Shown here: one piece after another, positions 1 to 8,355 of the stretch
Layout: each line of letters starts with the position of its first letter
Position numbering within the stretch: position 1 is the first letter of the stretch
Source: Fibrobacter sp.
Lineage (GTDB): Bacteria; Fibrobacterota; Chitinivibrionia; Chitinivibrionales; Chitinispirillaceae
Direction of reading: 5' to 3'
NCBI GenBank assembly: GCA_012515615.1
Contig: JAAYYB010000192.1
Coordinates: forward strand, 1-55,127
DNA length: 55,127 bases
Notes under the pieces: generated by a model
What the model was told of the DNA's origin: nothing
The model's input: only the letters and a program-made list of their open reading frames with translations
Databases searched by the model: none
Program-made: the position numbers and the translations under genes

Positions 1-91
1 ACTTGTGACTTGTAACTTGTAACTTGTGACTTGTAACTTGTGACTTGTAACTTGTGACTTGTAACTTGTGACTTGTAACTTGTGACTTGCG
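1..91. repeat. Tandem heptamer array ACTTGTR x13
   Basis: Thirteen consecutive 7-bp units ACTTGTG or ACTTGTA (the last is ACTTGCG) run without a break from the first base of the window, so the array may extend further upstream. The two versions mostly alternate, giving a 14-bp higher period. The array stops 3 bp before the lolD ribosome binding site, so it occupies the lolD leader or the gap after an upstream gene not seen here. A shorter copy of the same heptamer family lies on the opposite strand at 27361-27380. The function is unknown; copy number is likely to vary by slippage. Confidence 0.95.
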
Positions 92-104
92 ACTAAGGAA
101 CCGT

Positions 105-812
105 ATGCCCGAACTTATTGTAGATGTAAAGAATCTCCGGAAAGTTTATACCGACGACGCAGGTACTTTTGATGTGCTCAGGGATGTGTCGTTTGAAATA
201 GAGAGGGGCCAGATAGTGGGGCTTCTGGGAATTTCCGGGGCAGGGAAGACAACTCTGCTGCAGATTCTTGGTGGACTTGACAATTATGATTCCGGAGAGG
301 TCAGAGTGTGCGGGAAAAACCCGGGGAAGATGAGCTCTGCGGAACTTGCCGAATTCAGGAATCATCATATCGGTTTTGTTTTCCAGTTTCATCATCTGCT
401 ACCCGATTTCACAGCCCTGGAGAATGTGATTGTTCCGGGTCTTATTCTGAAAAAGCCCAGAAGCGAATGCATAAAGAAAGCAAACAGCCTTCTTGAGGTT
501 TTCGGTCTTTCCGGACGCAAAAACCATTTTCCCACAGAACTCTCAGGAGGAGAGCGGCAGAGAGTGGCCCTTGCCAGGGCTCTTCTTAACGATCCGTGGC
601 TGGTGCTTGCCGATGAGCCGACCGGCAATCTTGACAGGGCTAACGGAGAACTGCTTATTGAGCTTTTCAAGAGGGCCAACCGGGAGTTGAATCAGACATT
701 CCTCATTGCCACTCATAATCATCAATTGACCGCAGATATGAACCGGGTGATAACGCTGGATGACGGAAGGGTTGTGGACGGGGCAGAGCATCAGAAAACT
801 CTCACATCATAA
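105..812 (+). CDS. lolD: LolD-type ABC ATPase (lipoprotein release)
   Basis: This 235-residue ATPase most resembles LolD, which powers LolC/E extraction of outer-membrane lipoproteins from the inner membrane. Visible motifs are Walker A GISGAGKT near residues 42-49, the Q-loop Q94, signature LSGGE at 146-150, Walker B LVLADEP at 166-172 followed by GNLD, and an H-loop THN near 203. The GNLD after Walker B and the full-length match to the family favour LolD over FtsE or MacB, but MacB-type ATPases are close relatives. I chose ATG 105 because AAGGA lies at 95-99; an in-frame TTG at 87 lies inside the heptamer array and has no site. The partner permease would be upstream, outside the window. Confidence 0.85.
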   Translation: MPELIVDVKNLRKVYTDDAGTFDVLRDVSFEIERGQIVGLLGISGAGKTTLLQILGGLDNYDSGEVRVCGKNPGKMSSAELAEFRNHHIGFVFQFHHLLPDFTALENVIVPGLILKKPRSECIKKANSLLEVFGLSGRKNHFPTELSGGERQRVALARALLNDPWLVLADEPTGNLDRANGELLIELFKRANRELNQTFLIATHNHQLTADMNRVITLDDGRVVDGAEHQKTLTS

Positions 813-968
813 GGTGTGAATGCCTGCCTGATGTCACATTTTTCGATAGTAGTTATCGGGGGCGTTTCGCCCGGATCCGGGTGCATAAGTCCGGTATCAT
901 ATCCAGAGACTTAATGGCGTAGTTATTGTATCTTTTAATGAGAGAATTACCTTAAAAGGGAGTTGCTT
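813..968. other. Intergenic region with short GC hairpin
   Basis: This is the gap between lolD and a small ORF. It holds GGGCG-TTT-CGCCC (around 864-876), a short GC-rich hairpin that could end lolD transcription, but no T tract follows. A Shine-Dalgarno AAAAGGGAG at 954-962 serves the next ORF. Confidence 0.4.
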
Positions 969-1154
969 ATGCGTGGTGTTCAATATGTTACTGATGAAAA
1001 AGGCGAGAAAACAGCCGTTTTGATTGATCTCAAAAAAAATGGTGATCTCTGGGAAGACTTCTACGATTACACGGTTTCCCGTGAAAGAGAGAATGAATCT
1101 CGTGAATCACTCGATTCTGTTCGAAAACGGATTATAAAAAATGGTAAGCGGTAA
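969..1154 (+). CDS. Small antitoxin-like hypothetical protein
   Basis: This 61-residue acidic/basic protein starts at ATG 969, six bases after AAAAGGGAG. Its pattern is a short beta-rich N-terminus (VQYVTDEKGEKTAVLID) followed by a charged helix rich in R, E and K. That layout is typical of small antitoxins that accompany RelE/ParE toxins, where the first half resembles the Phd/RelB 'DekGeptaVli' motif. I cannot assign a family. No intact toxin follows: an overlapping ATG at 1141 opens a frame beginning MVSGNLAYSID that stops after 11 codons, which may be the start of a decayed toxin. An isolated antitoxin or solitary regulator is the likeliest reading. Confidence 0.5.
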   Translation: MRGVQYVTDEKGEKTAVLIDLKKNGDLWEDFYDYTVSRERENESRESLDSVRKRIIKNGKR

Positions 1155-1176
1155 TCTTGCATATTCGATTGATTAG
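1141..1176 (+). pseudogene. Possible RelE-like toxin remnant
   Basis: An ATG overlapping the end of the antitoxin-like ORF, the usual antitoxin-toxin arrangement, opens MVSGNLAYSID and then hits TAG TAA. The start is reminiscent of RelE-type toxins, and a neighbouring frame just downstream reads SNRVSKNV. The match is only a few residues long and could be chance. Confidence 0.15.
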
Positions 1177-1266
1177 TAACCGGGTGTCAAAAAATGTGCT
1201 TTTTAATTCCGATTCCGACCCCAACCCCGAAATGAAAACCTGTGCATTGTTTATCGAACACTGATA

Positions 1267-2595
1267 TCATTCAACAGGAATAATTACCTCGGCGGTATCA
1301 ACGACTCTCGCAAGATTTACATTCCCTAAATCCCATTTCCACAAACCATGCTCTCCGGATGACACCACAAACCCCAGCGGATCACTTGTCCAGGCGCTCA
1401 TTGATGGAATCGCATCTTCAATGAAAAGGCGGCCAAGATAAAGCGGCTCCCCGAAATATAAAGGCGCGTCTTTTTTGACCGGAATCGCCACAAATACCGG
1501 TTTCTTGCTGTCATTTGTCTCATCCTTAAACACCATCCAGGTGCCGTCAGGGGAAAACTGAAAACCGGAATAAAATTCACAGGAAACAGGAGGAATAAGG
1601 GAAAGAGAGTCGGTGAGAATCGGGGTTATCTGCTTTTCGGGATCCGGAGTGTCCCAGCGGAGGAGATAAATCACATGTCTGTCTCTTTCTGCTATTATAG
1701 GCTCCCGTGCTTTCTCATATATATCATCTGGTAAACTGTGTAGCTTGTCATAGTCTACATTTTTACCAACCTCTACCACTATTCCAAAAGGCAGAGTCGG
1801 GTGGATTATGAACTCCTTTACCTTACGCCAGTTCTTGCTGTTGCTGTTGAAAATCTCCGAAAAAGGATGTGCGGCTGGTTTGAGATTGGAATCGTGACAA
1901 GAGAGTTTGCTGGATTCTATATCGTAAGTAAAAATCAGGTCATCATGGACCTGCCAGGGGATATTGTAACCAATCGGACTTATGCCGGCTTTTATCGAAC
2001 CTTCATCAAGTATTGAATCCTTATTTACAATCCTGCCGATATGAAGAAAATCTTTACTGCCTTTACCATAAAATGGACCTTCTCTTAAGAACACAAACCG
2101 GTTTTGTTCTCCATTTTTAGATAGTGGTCTTAAACCGGTTATGAAATCATCAAGGCTATAGGTAATCACGGTTGATCTTACTTTCCCGGTCTTAATATTA
2201 GCAATGACAATCCACCTTGTTTGAGTATAGGCAATTTCCTCTTCAGAATAGATGTTGCAGAACCCATACATATAGGCTCCATTTACCTCACCCAGAAAAT
2301 TTTTTGCCACTATGTCATACTCTATTCCTTCAGTTGTAAAACGCATGACTGTTATGGCATTGTTCATATCGATGGTTCCCACTGCGTTCTTTACCGGAAC
2401 CGAAAAGATCTTCTCTACAGGCCATTCAGGAGCCAATACTCGGGGCATGAATGCCTTTTTGCCGTTGTGTCTCAAGATCAGGTAATCAGACATGTCTGGT
2501 TTCTCCCTGGAAAGGTTGCAGCCGGGGATATAGATACAGGATATGTTTAGAAATGATAGTGATATCAGCAGGAAAATCGTTTTTAAAATTGGCAT
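1267..2595 (-). CDS. Putative lipoprotein with TolB/propeller-like repeats
   Basis: This 442-residue protein has a hydrophobic N-terminal signal (MPILKTIFLLISLSFLN) ending in an ISC site that could be a lipobox, though the asparagine at -3 is atypical. The body has repeated beta-rich segments such as FSPDGTWMVFKDE near residue 350 and SMSAWTSDPLGFVV near 398. These recall the WD40/TolB-type propeller blades used for protein or ligand contact. No catalytic motif was seen. It begins 5 bp after the amidohydrolase-like gene on the same strand, so the two are almost certainly cotranscribed. The function is unknown, and the propeller assignment is an inference from blade-like motifs. Confidence 0.6.
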   Translation of the reverse strand: MPILKTIFLLISLSFLNISCIYIPGCNLSREKPDMSDYLILRHNGKKAFMPRVLAPEWPVEKIFSVPVKNAVGTIDMNNAITVMRFTTEGIEYDIVAKNFLGEVNGAYMYGFCNIYSEEEIAYTQTRWIVIANIKTGKVRSTVITYSLDDFITGLRPLSKNGEQNRFVFLREGPFYGKGSKDFLHIGRIVNKDSILDEGSIKAGISPIGYNIPWQVHDDLIFTYDIESSKLSCHDSNLKPAAHPFSEIFNSNSKNWRKVKEFIIHPTLPFGIVVEVGKNVDYDKLHSLPDDIYEKAREPIIAERDRHVIYLLRWDTPDPEKQITPILTDSLSLIPPVSCEFYSGFQFSPDGTWMVFKDETNDSKKPVFVAIPVKKDAPLYFGEPLYLGRLFIEDAIPSMSAWTSDPLGFVVSSGEHGLWKWDLGNVNLARVVDTAEVIIPVE

Positions 2596-2600
2596 ATTTG

Positions 2601-4391
2601 TTAGCTTTTCAGTTGATAGTTGAATTTTTCAAAATTCTGCAAGTATTCCTTCAACTCAGATATTTCATTACCAATAGATAGGAATTTGTTATAATAGTGT
2701 TTTAATCTATCTTCTTTTGCCGCTTCATTTTCTAATCCTTTACGGATATTATTAAGCTTTCTTTTATCTCCAAATCCGTAAAACTCCCACGGATTCACTA
2801 AAGTAAATCTTATCCACAGGGTTCTGTCAATACTGTCCAGAAACCTTTTTGCCTTTTGGCAGTAATTACCGTAATCGCCACCTTTAGTTACGTTAAGCAT
2901 CGTCAGATACCAGTCTGTGCCGAATATAATCTTATGACGCAGATGGTAATACCTTTTGTCATCAAGCTGCTCTAATACTACTCTTAATGAATCCTGCACT
3001 GTCCCGTCACCATGCTCAAGGGTATCATCCAGATTAAAGCAGGATATATCTGTATAAACATTGGCGTATTCCTTTGTCAAATCAATTATGCTTTTTATCC
3101 ATTCGCTCTGAACCCCGTCTGTTTGCCATTCCTCGATTCTCCCCCTTCGCCACTCATCACCGCCAAAGTGCGCCAGGCACAATCGCAGGTCTGGAAAATA
3201 TTTCAGCACTTTGCGCCACTCCTCAGGATGCACATAGTTTTTGAAAAAGTAATCCATCCGGGAATTAAACTCCTGATCCGAAAGATATTCTCTGTATTTT
3301 TCAATCATTTTATCAAACCCGACATAAGTTTCTGTTACGGGCTTAACAGGTGGGACATGCCTTCCTTTTGGAAAAAGCAGGGCAGAAAGTCTTCTGCTCT
3401 GGTTTACACGACCCTTAAAACGCATCCCTTCGTTGTATGAATCAAATTCGCTGTACCAGGATGCTTCATGGGTGAACAATCCTCCCGGCGAGCAGTGGGT
3501 TAGAATCGGAATGTGCTCGGTTTCGCACCGGTCATAGAAATCGGGCAGATATTCACAGAGCTCATCAAAAGGTTTGTGACCAAGAGGGGGATACATTTTA
3601 AAGCCGATGAACACTCCCGGTCTCTGCGCTGAAGCCACCGACTTGAAAGGCTCATCCCAGGCACCGAATTCCATTGACTCCGGCATCGTTTTTCCGGAAG
3701 GGAATCTCCACCGACGTGGGTCATAGAAGTACAGGGGGAATAATTGTAGCGGATATTTTGCTGCAGCATTTATTGTCTGTTCACATTGTATTTGCCACTT
3801 GTGTAATTTCAGGCCCTTTTGTTTATCGTATTCATGGGCGAGACTGACCCTTTTATCATCATATTTTTCACATTGGGCAATATATTTTCCTGATGATCTT
3901 CTGTAGAAAAAGAGCTCTTCTTTTTCTCCATGGTAAATTGTGATGCCGCCGTACCCTGCAATATGAGCGTACTCCATATCCATCGGAGCAACTATCATCG
4001 GAGAGATAACCTGAAGATCTTTATTTTCAAGATGTTCCTGTGTCAAATCCAGATCGCAAAAATCGAAGCTGTTAATAAGACCACGGTAAACACGCTTGTT
4101 AATCTCCGCTATTTTCTCTCCGATCTGGACAGTTGTCAGTCTCTGTGTATCTACACCATTTCCAAACCCAATGGTTTTCAGGACTGTTTCCAGGACGTCC
4201 CTTCTTTTTAAAAGAGGCGTCTGGCCCAGGCCGATCCATTTTTTCACATACAGCAGGGGCAGCGGAGCGCAGGCCCCGCTGTTAATATGCATATGCCCAT
4301 CTATGATGCAGGAGCCCTGAATAAGGGGAATCGGGTACCCGGCTACCGCGTCATTAGGACTGCCGGTGTAACAGAGAAACTCAAAAGGCAT
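2601..4391 (-). CDS. Amidohydrolase-superfamily metal-dependent hydrolase
   Basis: This 596-residue protein has the landmarks of the amidohydrolase TIM barrel (Amidohydro_2 type). An HMH motif after strand 1 (DGHMH near residue 33) would bind metal. Later come ILTHCSPGG near residue 297, a LCLAHFGGDEW segment near 404, VYTDIS, and GTDWYL near 517, whose Asp is the usual catalytic or metal residue. It has no signal peptide, so it is probably cytosolic. Family members hydrolyse or decarboxylate varied small molecules; the substrate cannot be told from the sequence. At almost 600 residues it is longer than the usual 300-400, with insertions between barrel strands and a charged C-terminal helix. 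It is upstream partner to the putative lipoprotein gene. Confidence 0.75.
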   Translation of the reverse strand: MPFEFLCYTGSPNDAVAGYPIPLIQGSCIIDGHMHINSGACAPLPLLYVKKWIGLGQTPLLKRRDVLETVLKTIGFGNGVDTQRLTTVQIGEKIAEINKRVYRGLINSFDFCDLDLTQEHLENKDLQVISPMIVAPMDMEYAHIAGYGGITIYHGEKEELFFYRRSSGKYIAQCEKYDDKRVSLAHEYDKQKGLKLHKWQIQCEQTINAAAKYPLQLFPLYFYDPRRWRFPSGKTMPESMEFGAWDEPFKSVASAQRPGVFIGFKMYPPLGHKPFDELCEYLPDFYDRCETEHIPILTHCSPGGLFTHEASWYSEFDSYNEGMRFKGRVNQSRRLSALLFPKGRHVPPVKPVTETYVGFDKMIEKYREYLSDQEFNSRMDYFFKNYVHPEEWRKVLKYFPDLRLCLAHFGGDEWRRGRIEEWQTDGVQSEWIKSIIDLTKEYANVYTDISCFNLDDTLEHGDGTVQDSLRVVLEQLDDKRYYHLRHKIIFGTDWYLTMLNVTKGGDYGNYCQKAKRFLDSIDRTLWIRFTLVNPWEFYGFGDKRKLNNIRKGLENEAAKEDRLKHYYNKFLSIGNEISELKEYLQNFEKFNYQLKS

Positions 4392-4626
4392 ACTGTTTTG
4401 TCCCTGGTTAAGGACATTATTATCATACGTTAATGAGAATGGAAAATTGAAAAATACTAAGGAGAGTGCTTTTAATATAATAGATTGGGAGTACCGGGTC
4501 TGGAAATAATAAATAGCATTCCGGAATTTTGAAGGTGGTCAATTGTAAAAACAAAGAGTCTGTCACCGAAAGGTGGATAAGGGGATAATGTCGTAAAACC
4601 TGCGCAATCTGCAAGTCAAAAAAAGG
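4392..4626. other. Intergenic region, no gene seen
   Basis: This 235-bp gap separates two minus-strand units (GH5 and amidohydrolase). It would hold the amidohydrolase promoter and the GH5 terminator. I see no convincing ORF or strong hairpin. Confidence 0.5.
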
Positions 4627-6076
4627 TTACTTTCGTTCAATTACAACCGGTGATGAAAAAGAGTGGTTCCTGTTATCTTTCCAGACTGCGGTATATACAC
4701 CGGAACAAACTCCATCAAGCTGCATGGATACGCCGGCTGCTTTCCGGACTAAAGCCCCGTTGCTTCTGTAAAGATAGAGAGAACCCGGGGCGTTGGTGAC
4801 AGGATGGACACTTAAGAGGCCGTTAATGATTTTCGGTTTCATGTGCACACCTTTAGTGTTCATATTTTTGTTCCTGATTGCCACCGGCTCATTGATCAGC
4901 GGGGCAAAAAGCTCTTTTATATTATCTATCTTCCACTGGACTGGTGTAATCCAGTCTGTTGACAGTATGCCGCCGGTATCTCCGCTGTTTGGATTGAGTG
5001 CCCAGAATGTCCAGGAGATGAGGTGCTTAGCCATATATTTGATGAATGTTTTAAACCATGTGCCGGCTTTTCCATCATAATTGTCAAGGTTCGATATGCC
5101 AAATTCTCCAATAAACAGGGGCGCTATATTATTTTTTGCAATAAACCCGAATGCTTCATCCCAGATTTTTTCCATATTTTCCGGAAAAGAATCCTCAAAA
5201 AACCATGGCTGCTGGAAGACTTCAGGGCCATACTCGTGGGGTGAATAAACTAATTTTTCCGGATGGGTGAGGTTTATGGGGGCTTTTTTTCACTCCGCGC
5301 AAATTTCCACCCCACCAATAAACCGTATTTTCATATTGTTCAACACCCTCAACGATAATCAGCACATCAGGGTTTTCTGCCAGAATTGCGTTACCGCATT
5401 TTTCTGCTGCAACATTCCAGTCGCTCGAACTGTTTCCCGCTGCCCAGGTTGAGCCGCCGTCGACCATTTTCCCATGCGGTTCATTATTAAGATCAAACCC
5501 GACAACAGCGCGATTGTTTTTGTAACGTTTAGCAAGCATTACCCAGTCACTGATCCAGGTCTCTTCAGTTATTTTGGGCGTATACCAGAGCTTTTCATTC
5601 ATATACCCGTCATGTTCGCGTGAATGGTTGTCCAGAATCACCACCAGTCCTAAAAGGTTGGCATAAGCAATAATGGAATCGAGCATCTCAAGAGGCGAAA
5701 GCCCGGCGAGTTCCTTGTTCAGGTCGAATTTATCACGTAAATAGTAGGGATCTTCTCCAAAAAAATTGGGCTTGTCCGGTTTGGCATCATCGCGCAGCAT
5801 CTCATTGCAGAAAGGTATGCGGATACAGTTGAAGCCCATTTCCCGTATCTGCAGTAAAACGCCGTGATAGTCACGTGCCCAGAGCCCATGGGGAAACATA
5901 TTGGTCGTTTCAAATCCAAACCAGTTAACACCGGTTAACCGGACCTCCTCGCCGCTATCATTATAAAGTCTGGAACCTTTTGCACTCAGAAATGCGCCGT
6001 AGACATCGGTAAAACTGAGATAAACCAGTGCGCAGCATAATACTGTCCGAAATAGAAATGATATTCGAAACATCAT
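4627..6076 (-). pseudogene. Secreted GH5 cellulase-like gene, frameshifted
   Basis: Two adjacent minus-strand frames join into one glycoside hydrolase family 5 enzyme. The N-terminal frame (6076 to about 5290) has a signal peptide (MMFRISFLFRTVLCCALVYL), the start of a TIM barrel (LTGVNWFGFET), IRIPFC, and the acid/base motif DLNNEP (Glu near residue 199). The C-terminal frame carries the nucleophile motif LFIGEFG and SWTFWALNPNSGDTGG. Reading six rather than seven A at 5284-5290 (T7 on the plus strand) restores GVKKAPINLTHPEKLVYSPHE, a normal GH5 sequence. Past the barrel is a tail (SLYLYRSNGALVRKAAG ... SGVYTAVW) resembling a T9SS type A sorting domain. Expected role: beta-glucan or mannan cleavage outside the cell. 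It is either a true pseudogene, a homopolymer sequencing error or a slippage site. ATG 6076 is the likely start; GTG 6091 is possible. Confidence 0.85.
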
Positions 6077-6091
6077 CGCGGTCTCAGTCAC

Positions 6092-6727
6092 TCTTTTTAA
6101 ATTGTGAAGGCAAATTATTCCCGGTTATATTGTTTAAAGACGATAATGATTTAAATGGGTTTAGAAAAAATTAGTACAAATTCGAAATTGATGAGTTCAA
6201 ACCCGGTTAAAAGAGAGCTGTATTTGTTATTGTTGAAATCTGCGATATCCGCACTGAAGGCGGAACGATTCGGATTGAGTTAAGAGACGCGCTGGAGACT
6301 GGCAAACAACGGCCGTGCTGTTGAACGTAGATAATAATTATTAAAAGGCAAAGATATGTATAAGAAATCGATAGCTTCCGCAACGAAAAAATTGTTTCCT
6401 GGAAAATATACCACCTTTCCGGTGAAGATTGAGAATTGCAGCCTTCAATTGTGAATGTAAGAGTTGGAATTAACCATAAGGTTTGAATGTTATCCGGTGT
6501 GGTGGTTTGTTAAAGGTTATTTTCAATTTATCCACACATCCCTGTCATATTTCAGGACCTTATGTTGGAAACCACCACAGACCTTCTCCCGAAAAATTAT
6601 ATTATATAGATCTATGTTCAGTCTCGCTGGCTTTCTGTGGCGGAACCTGCCGTATTGGTCTGTGTGGAATCGGCTGGGTTCCGGTGTGCCTGATACCTGA
6701 AACAGATATAAATATTGAGGTAATAAT
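6092..6727. other. 636-bp intergenic region, possible gene remnant
   Basis: This divergent gap between the GH5 gene and mcsA must hold promoters for both. No CtsR-like repressor gene is found here, although in Bacillota ctsR usually precedes mcsA. The frames open in this stretch lack signal peptide, HTH or family motifs. A 37-codon open stretch around 6208-6321 (plus strand) reads like coding sequence (VEICDIRTEGGTIRIELRD) but has no start; it may be a decayed fragment. The rest is A+T-rich and featureless to me. Confidence 0.4.
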
Positions 6728-7204
6728 ATGAAAATGTGTGATGAATGCGGGGTAAACCCTGCCACTATACATCTTACTCAGATAATGCAGAACCAGACCC
6801 AGATTTATCATTTATGTCAGGAATGTGCCAGTAAAAAGGGGATAAATATCTCTGTGGGTGAGGCTTCCGAGGCACTTCAGGTCGAAGGAGTATCGGAGCC
6901 GGATAAAGTCTGCAGCCGCTGTGGAATGAAATATTCCGATTTCCGCACAAAGGGATGGTTGGGGTGTGCTGAGTGTTACCATGCTTTTGAGTCGGAGATT
7001 GACGAGTTACTGATTCAGGTTCATGGGTCTGCGGTTCATAAGGGTAAAAAGTATGGTGTAAAGGGCCCGGAGAAGGTAAAGGCAAGCGGAGATATAAAAA
7101 GGCTTCGTCATGAACTTGCTGCGGCCATAAAAAATGAGGAGTTTGAGCAGGCGGCACTTCTCAGGGATGAGATTCACAATATAAAGCAGGCGGGGGTTGA
7201 ATAA
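6728..7204 (+). CDS. mcsA: McsA, zinc-finger activator of McsB kinase
   Basis: This 158-residue protein has four zinc-finger half-sites: CDEC at residues 4-7, CQEC at 30-33, CSRC at 62-65 and CAEC around 80-83. A C-terminal UVR motif follows (IKRLRHELAAAIKNEEFEQAALLRDEI, about 122-148). This is the full McsA architecture. In Bacillota McsA binds and activates the arginine kinase McsB and helps it work with ClpC. It starts at ATG 6728 after GAGGTAA and lies 2 bp before mcsB, so the two are translationally close. No CtsR gene is nearby, so the regulation known from Bacillus is not visible here. Confidence 0.92.
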   Translation: MKMCDECGVNPATIHLTQIMQNQTQIYHLCQECASKKGINISVGEASEALQVEGVSEPDKVCSRCGMKYSDFRTKGWLGCAECYHAFESEIDELLIQVHGSAVHKGKKYGVKGPEKVKASGDIKRLRHELAAAIKNEEFEQAALLRDEIHNIKQAGVE

Positions 7205-7206
7205 GT

Positions 7207-8322
7207 ATGAACGCAGAGTCACTGATCCCTACTGCAAAGAACAAAGGAAAACTTCCGGCCTGGTTTGATGATAACGGTCCGGACAAAGATGTAGTCACAT
7301 CAACAAGGGTTCGCCTGGCCCGCAACCTTGCCAAGCGCCGGTTTCCCTATCATGCCTCTGCAAACGAACGTAAACAGGCATTTAAAGAGATAGCTGCTGT
7401 AATCGAAAACGAGAACCGCTTCCGTTCATTTGATCTTGCAAACTTTTCTGACTTGAAGTCTCTTGCTCAGATGTTTCTTGTAGAAGAGAGGGTTGCCAGT
7501 CCTGACATGCTGACAATTGAGGGGGACAGGGGAGTTCTTTTTGACAGCTCCCGCCGTGTCAATGTAATGATCAATGAAGAGGATCATTTAAGGATCCAGT
7601 GTCTGGATTCCGGTTTCAGACCAGCTGAGCTCTGGAGTGTTGTCAGTCTTATCGATGATCTGCTTGGAAGTAAACTGACGTATGCATATGACAGCCGCCG
7701 GGGCTTTCTTACCAGTTGTCCCACCAATTCCGGTACAGGGCTCAGGGTTTCTTTCCTTATGCATCTGCCGGGACTTGTCCTGACAAAGGCAATTGACGCG
7801 GTGCTTCAGGGGGCAAGCCAGATGGGGATATCCACAAGGGGTTTTTTCGGGGAGCATTCCGAGGTGGTGGGGAACTTTTTTCAGTTGTCAAATCAGGCCA
7901 CGATGGGTGCTCACGAGAATGATTTTCTGGGCAACACTCAGAAAATTATCCGCGAGATTATAGATCATGAACGCTCTGCAAGAGAGAGGATCATCAGGGA
8001 TGCAGATCTTGAGCTGAGTGACAAAATTCATCGGGCTTATGGAATTTTGCTTCATGCAAAAGCTCTCAGCCTCCCTGAATGTCTTAACCTGACATCATCG
8101 CTGAGGTTAGGGGTGGTTACAGGACTGTTTGACCAGATAACAATAGAAGAACTTAACCGTATTACATTGATATCTATGCCTGCTCATCTTCAGGTCTTTT
8201 ATGAAAAAGGCATGGATGAGAGGGAAATGACAAGAATTAGAGCTGATTTGGTCAGAGAATTGCTAACAAAGAGAAGGAGAAAAAGAAGTTCTCCTCGCTC
8301 TGGAAGCAATCTGGACTCTTAA
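7207..8322 (+). CDS. mcsB: McsB protein arginine kinase
   Basis: This 371-residue protein belongs to the phosphagen-kinase fold and matches McsB over its length. The N-terminal nucleotide-binding motif STRVRLARNL (near residue 32), the central LTSCPTNSGTGLR with the catalytic-loop Cys, and the segment SQMGISTRGFFGEHSE are all present. McsB phosphorylates arginines on misfolded or regulatory proteins, and pArg is the degradation tag read by the ClpC N-domain. It sits between mcsA and clpC in the order known from Bacillota. Its presence next to LPS and BAM genes shows that this quality-control pathway is not confined to monoderms. Confidence 0.93.
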   Translation: MNAESLIPTAKNKGKLPAWFDDNGPDKDVVTSTRVRLARNLAKRRFPYHASANERKQAFKEIAAVIENENRFRSFDLANFSDLKSLAQMFLVEERVASPDMLTIEGDRGVLFDSSRRVNVMINEEDHLRIQCLDSGFRPAELWSVVSLIDDLLGSKLTYAYDSRRGFLTSCPTNSGTGLRVSFLMHLPGLVLTKAIDAVLQGASQMGISTRGFFGEHSEVVGNFFQLSNQATMGAHENDFLGNTQKIIREIIDHERSARERIIRDADLELSDKIHRAYGILLHAKALSLPECLNLTSSLRLGVVTGLFDQITIEELNRITLISMPAHLQVFYEKGMDEREMTRIRADLVRELLTKRRRKRSSPRSGSNLDS

Positions 8323-8355
8323 ATCGGTTCGCTTTGAAAAGAGAAGGAATACTAG

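Noticed and set aside
1-91. CRISPR-like regular repeat
   Set aside because: Units are 7 bp and contiguous, with no spacers; it is a simple tandem repeat.
3012-3440. Plus-strand frame within the amidohydrolase gene
   Set aside because: Antisense to conserved barrel motifs; no signal or family match.
6464-6731. Frames before mcsA considered as ctsR
   Set aside because: No helix-turn-helix, no CtsR motifs, and composition unlike coding sequence.
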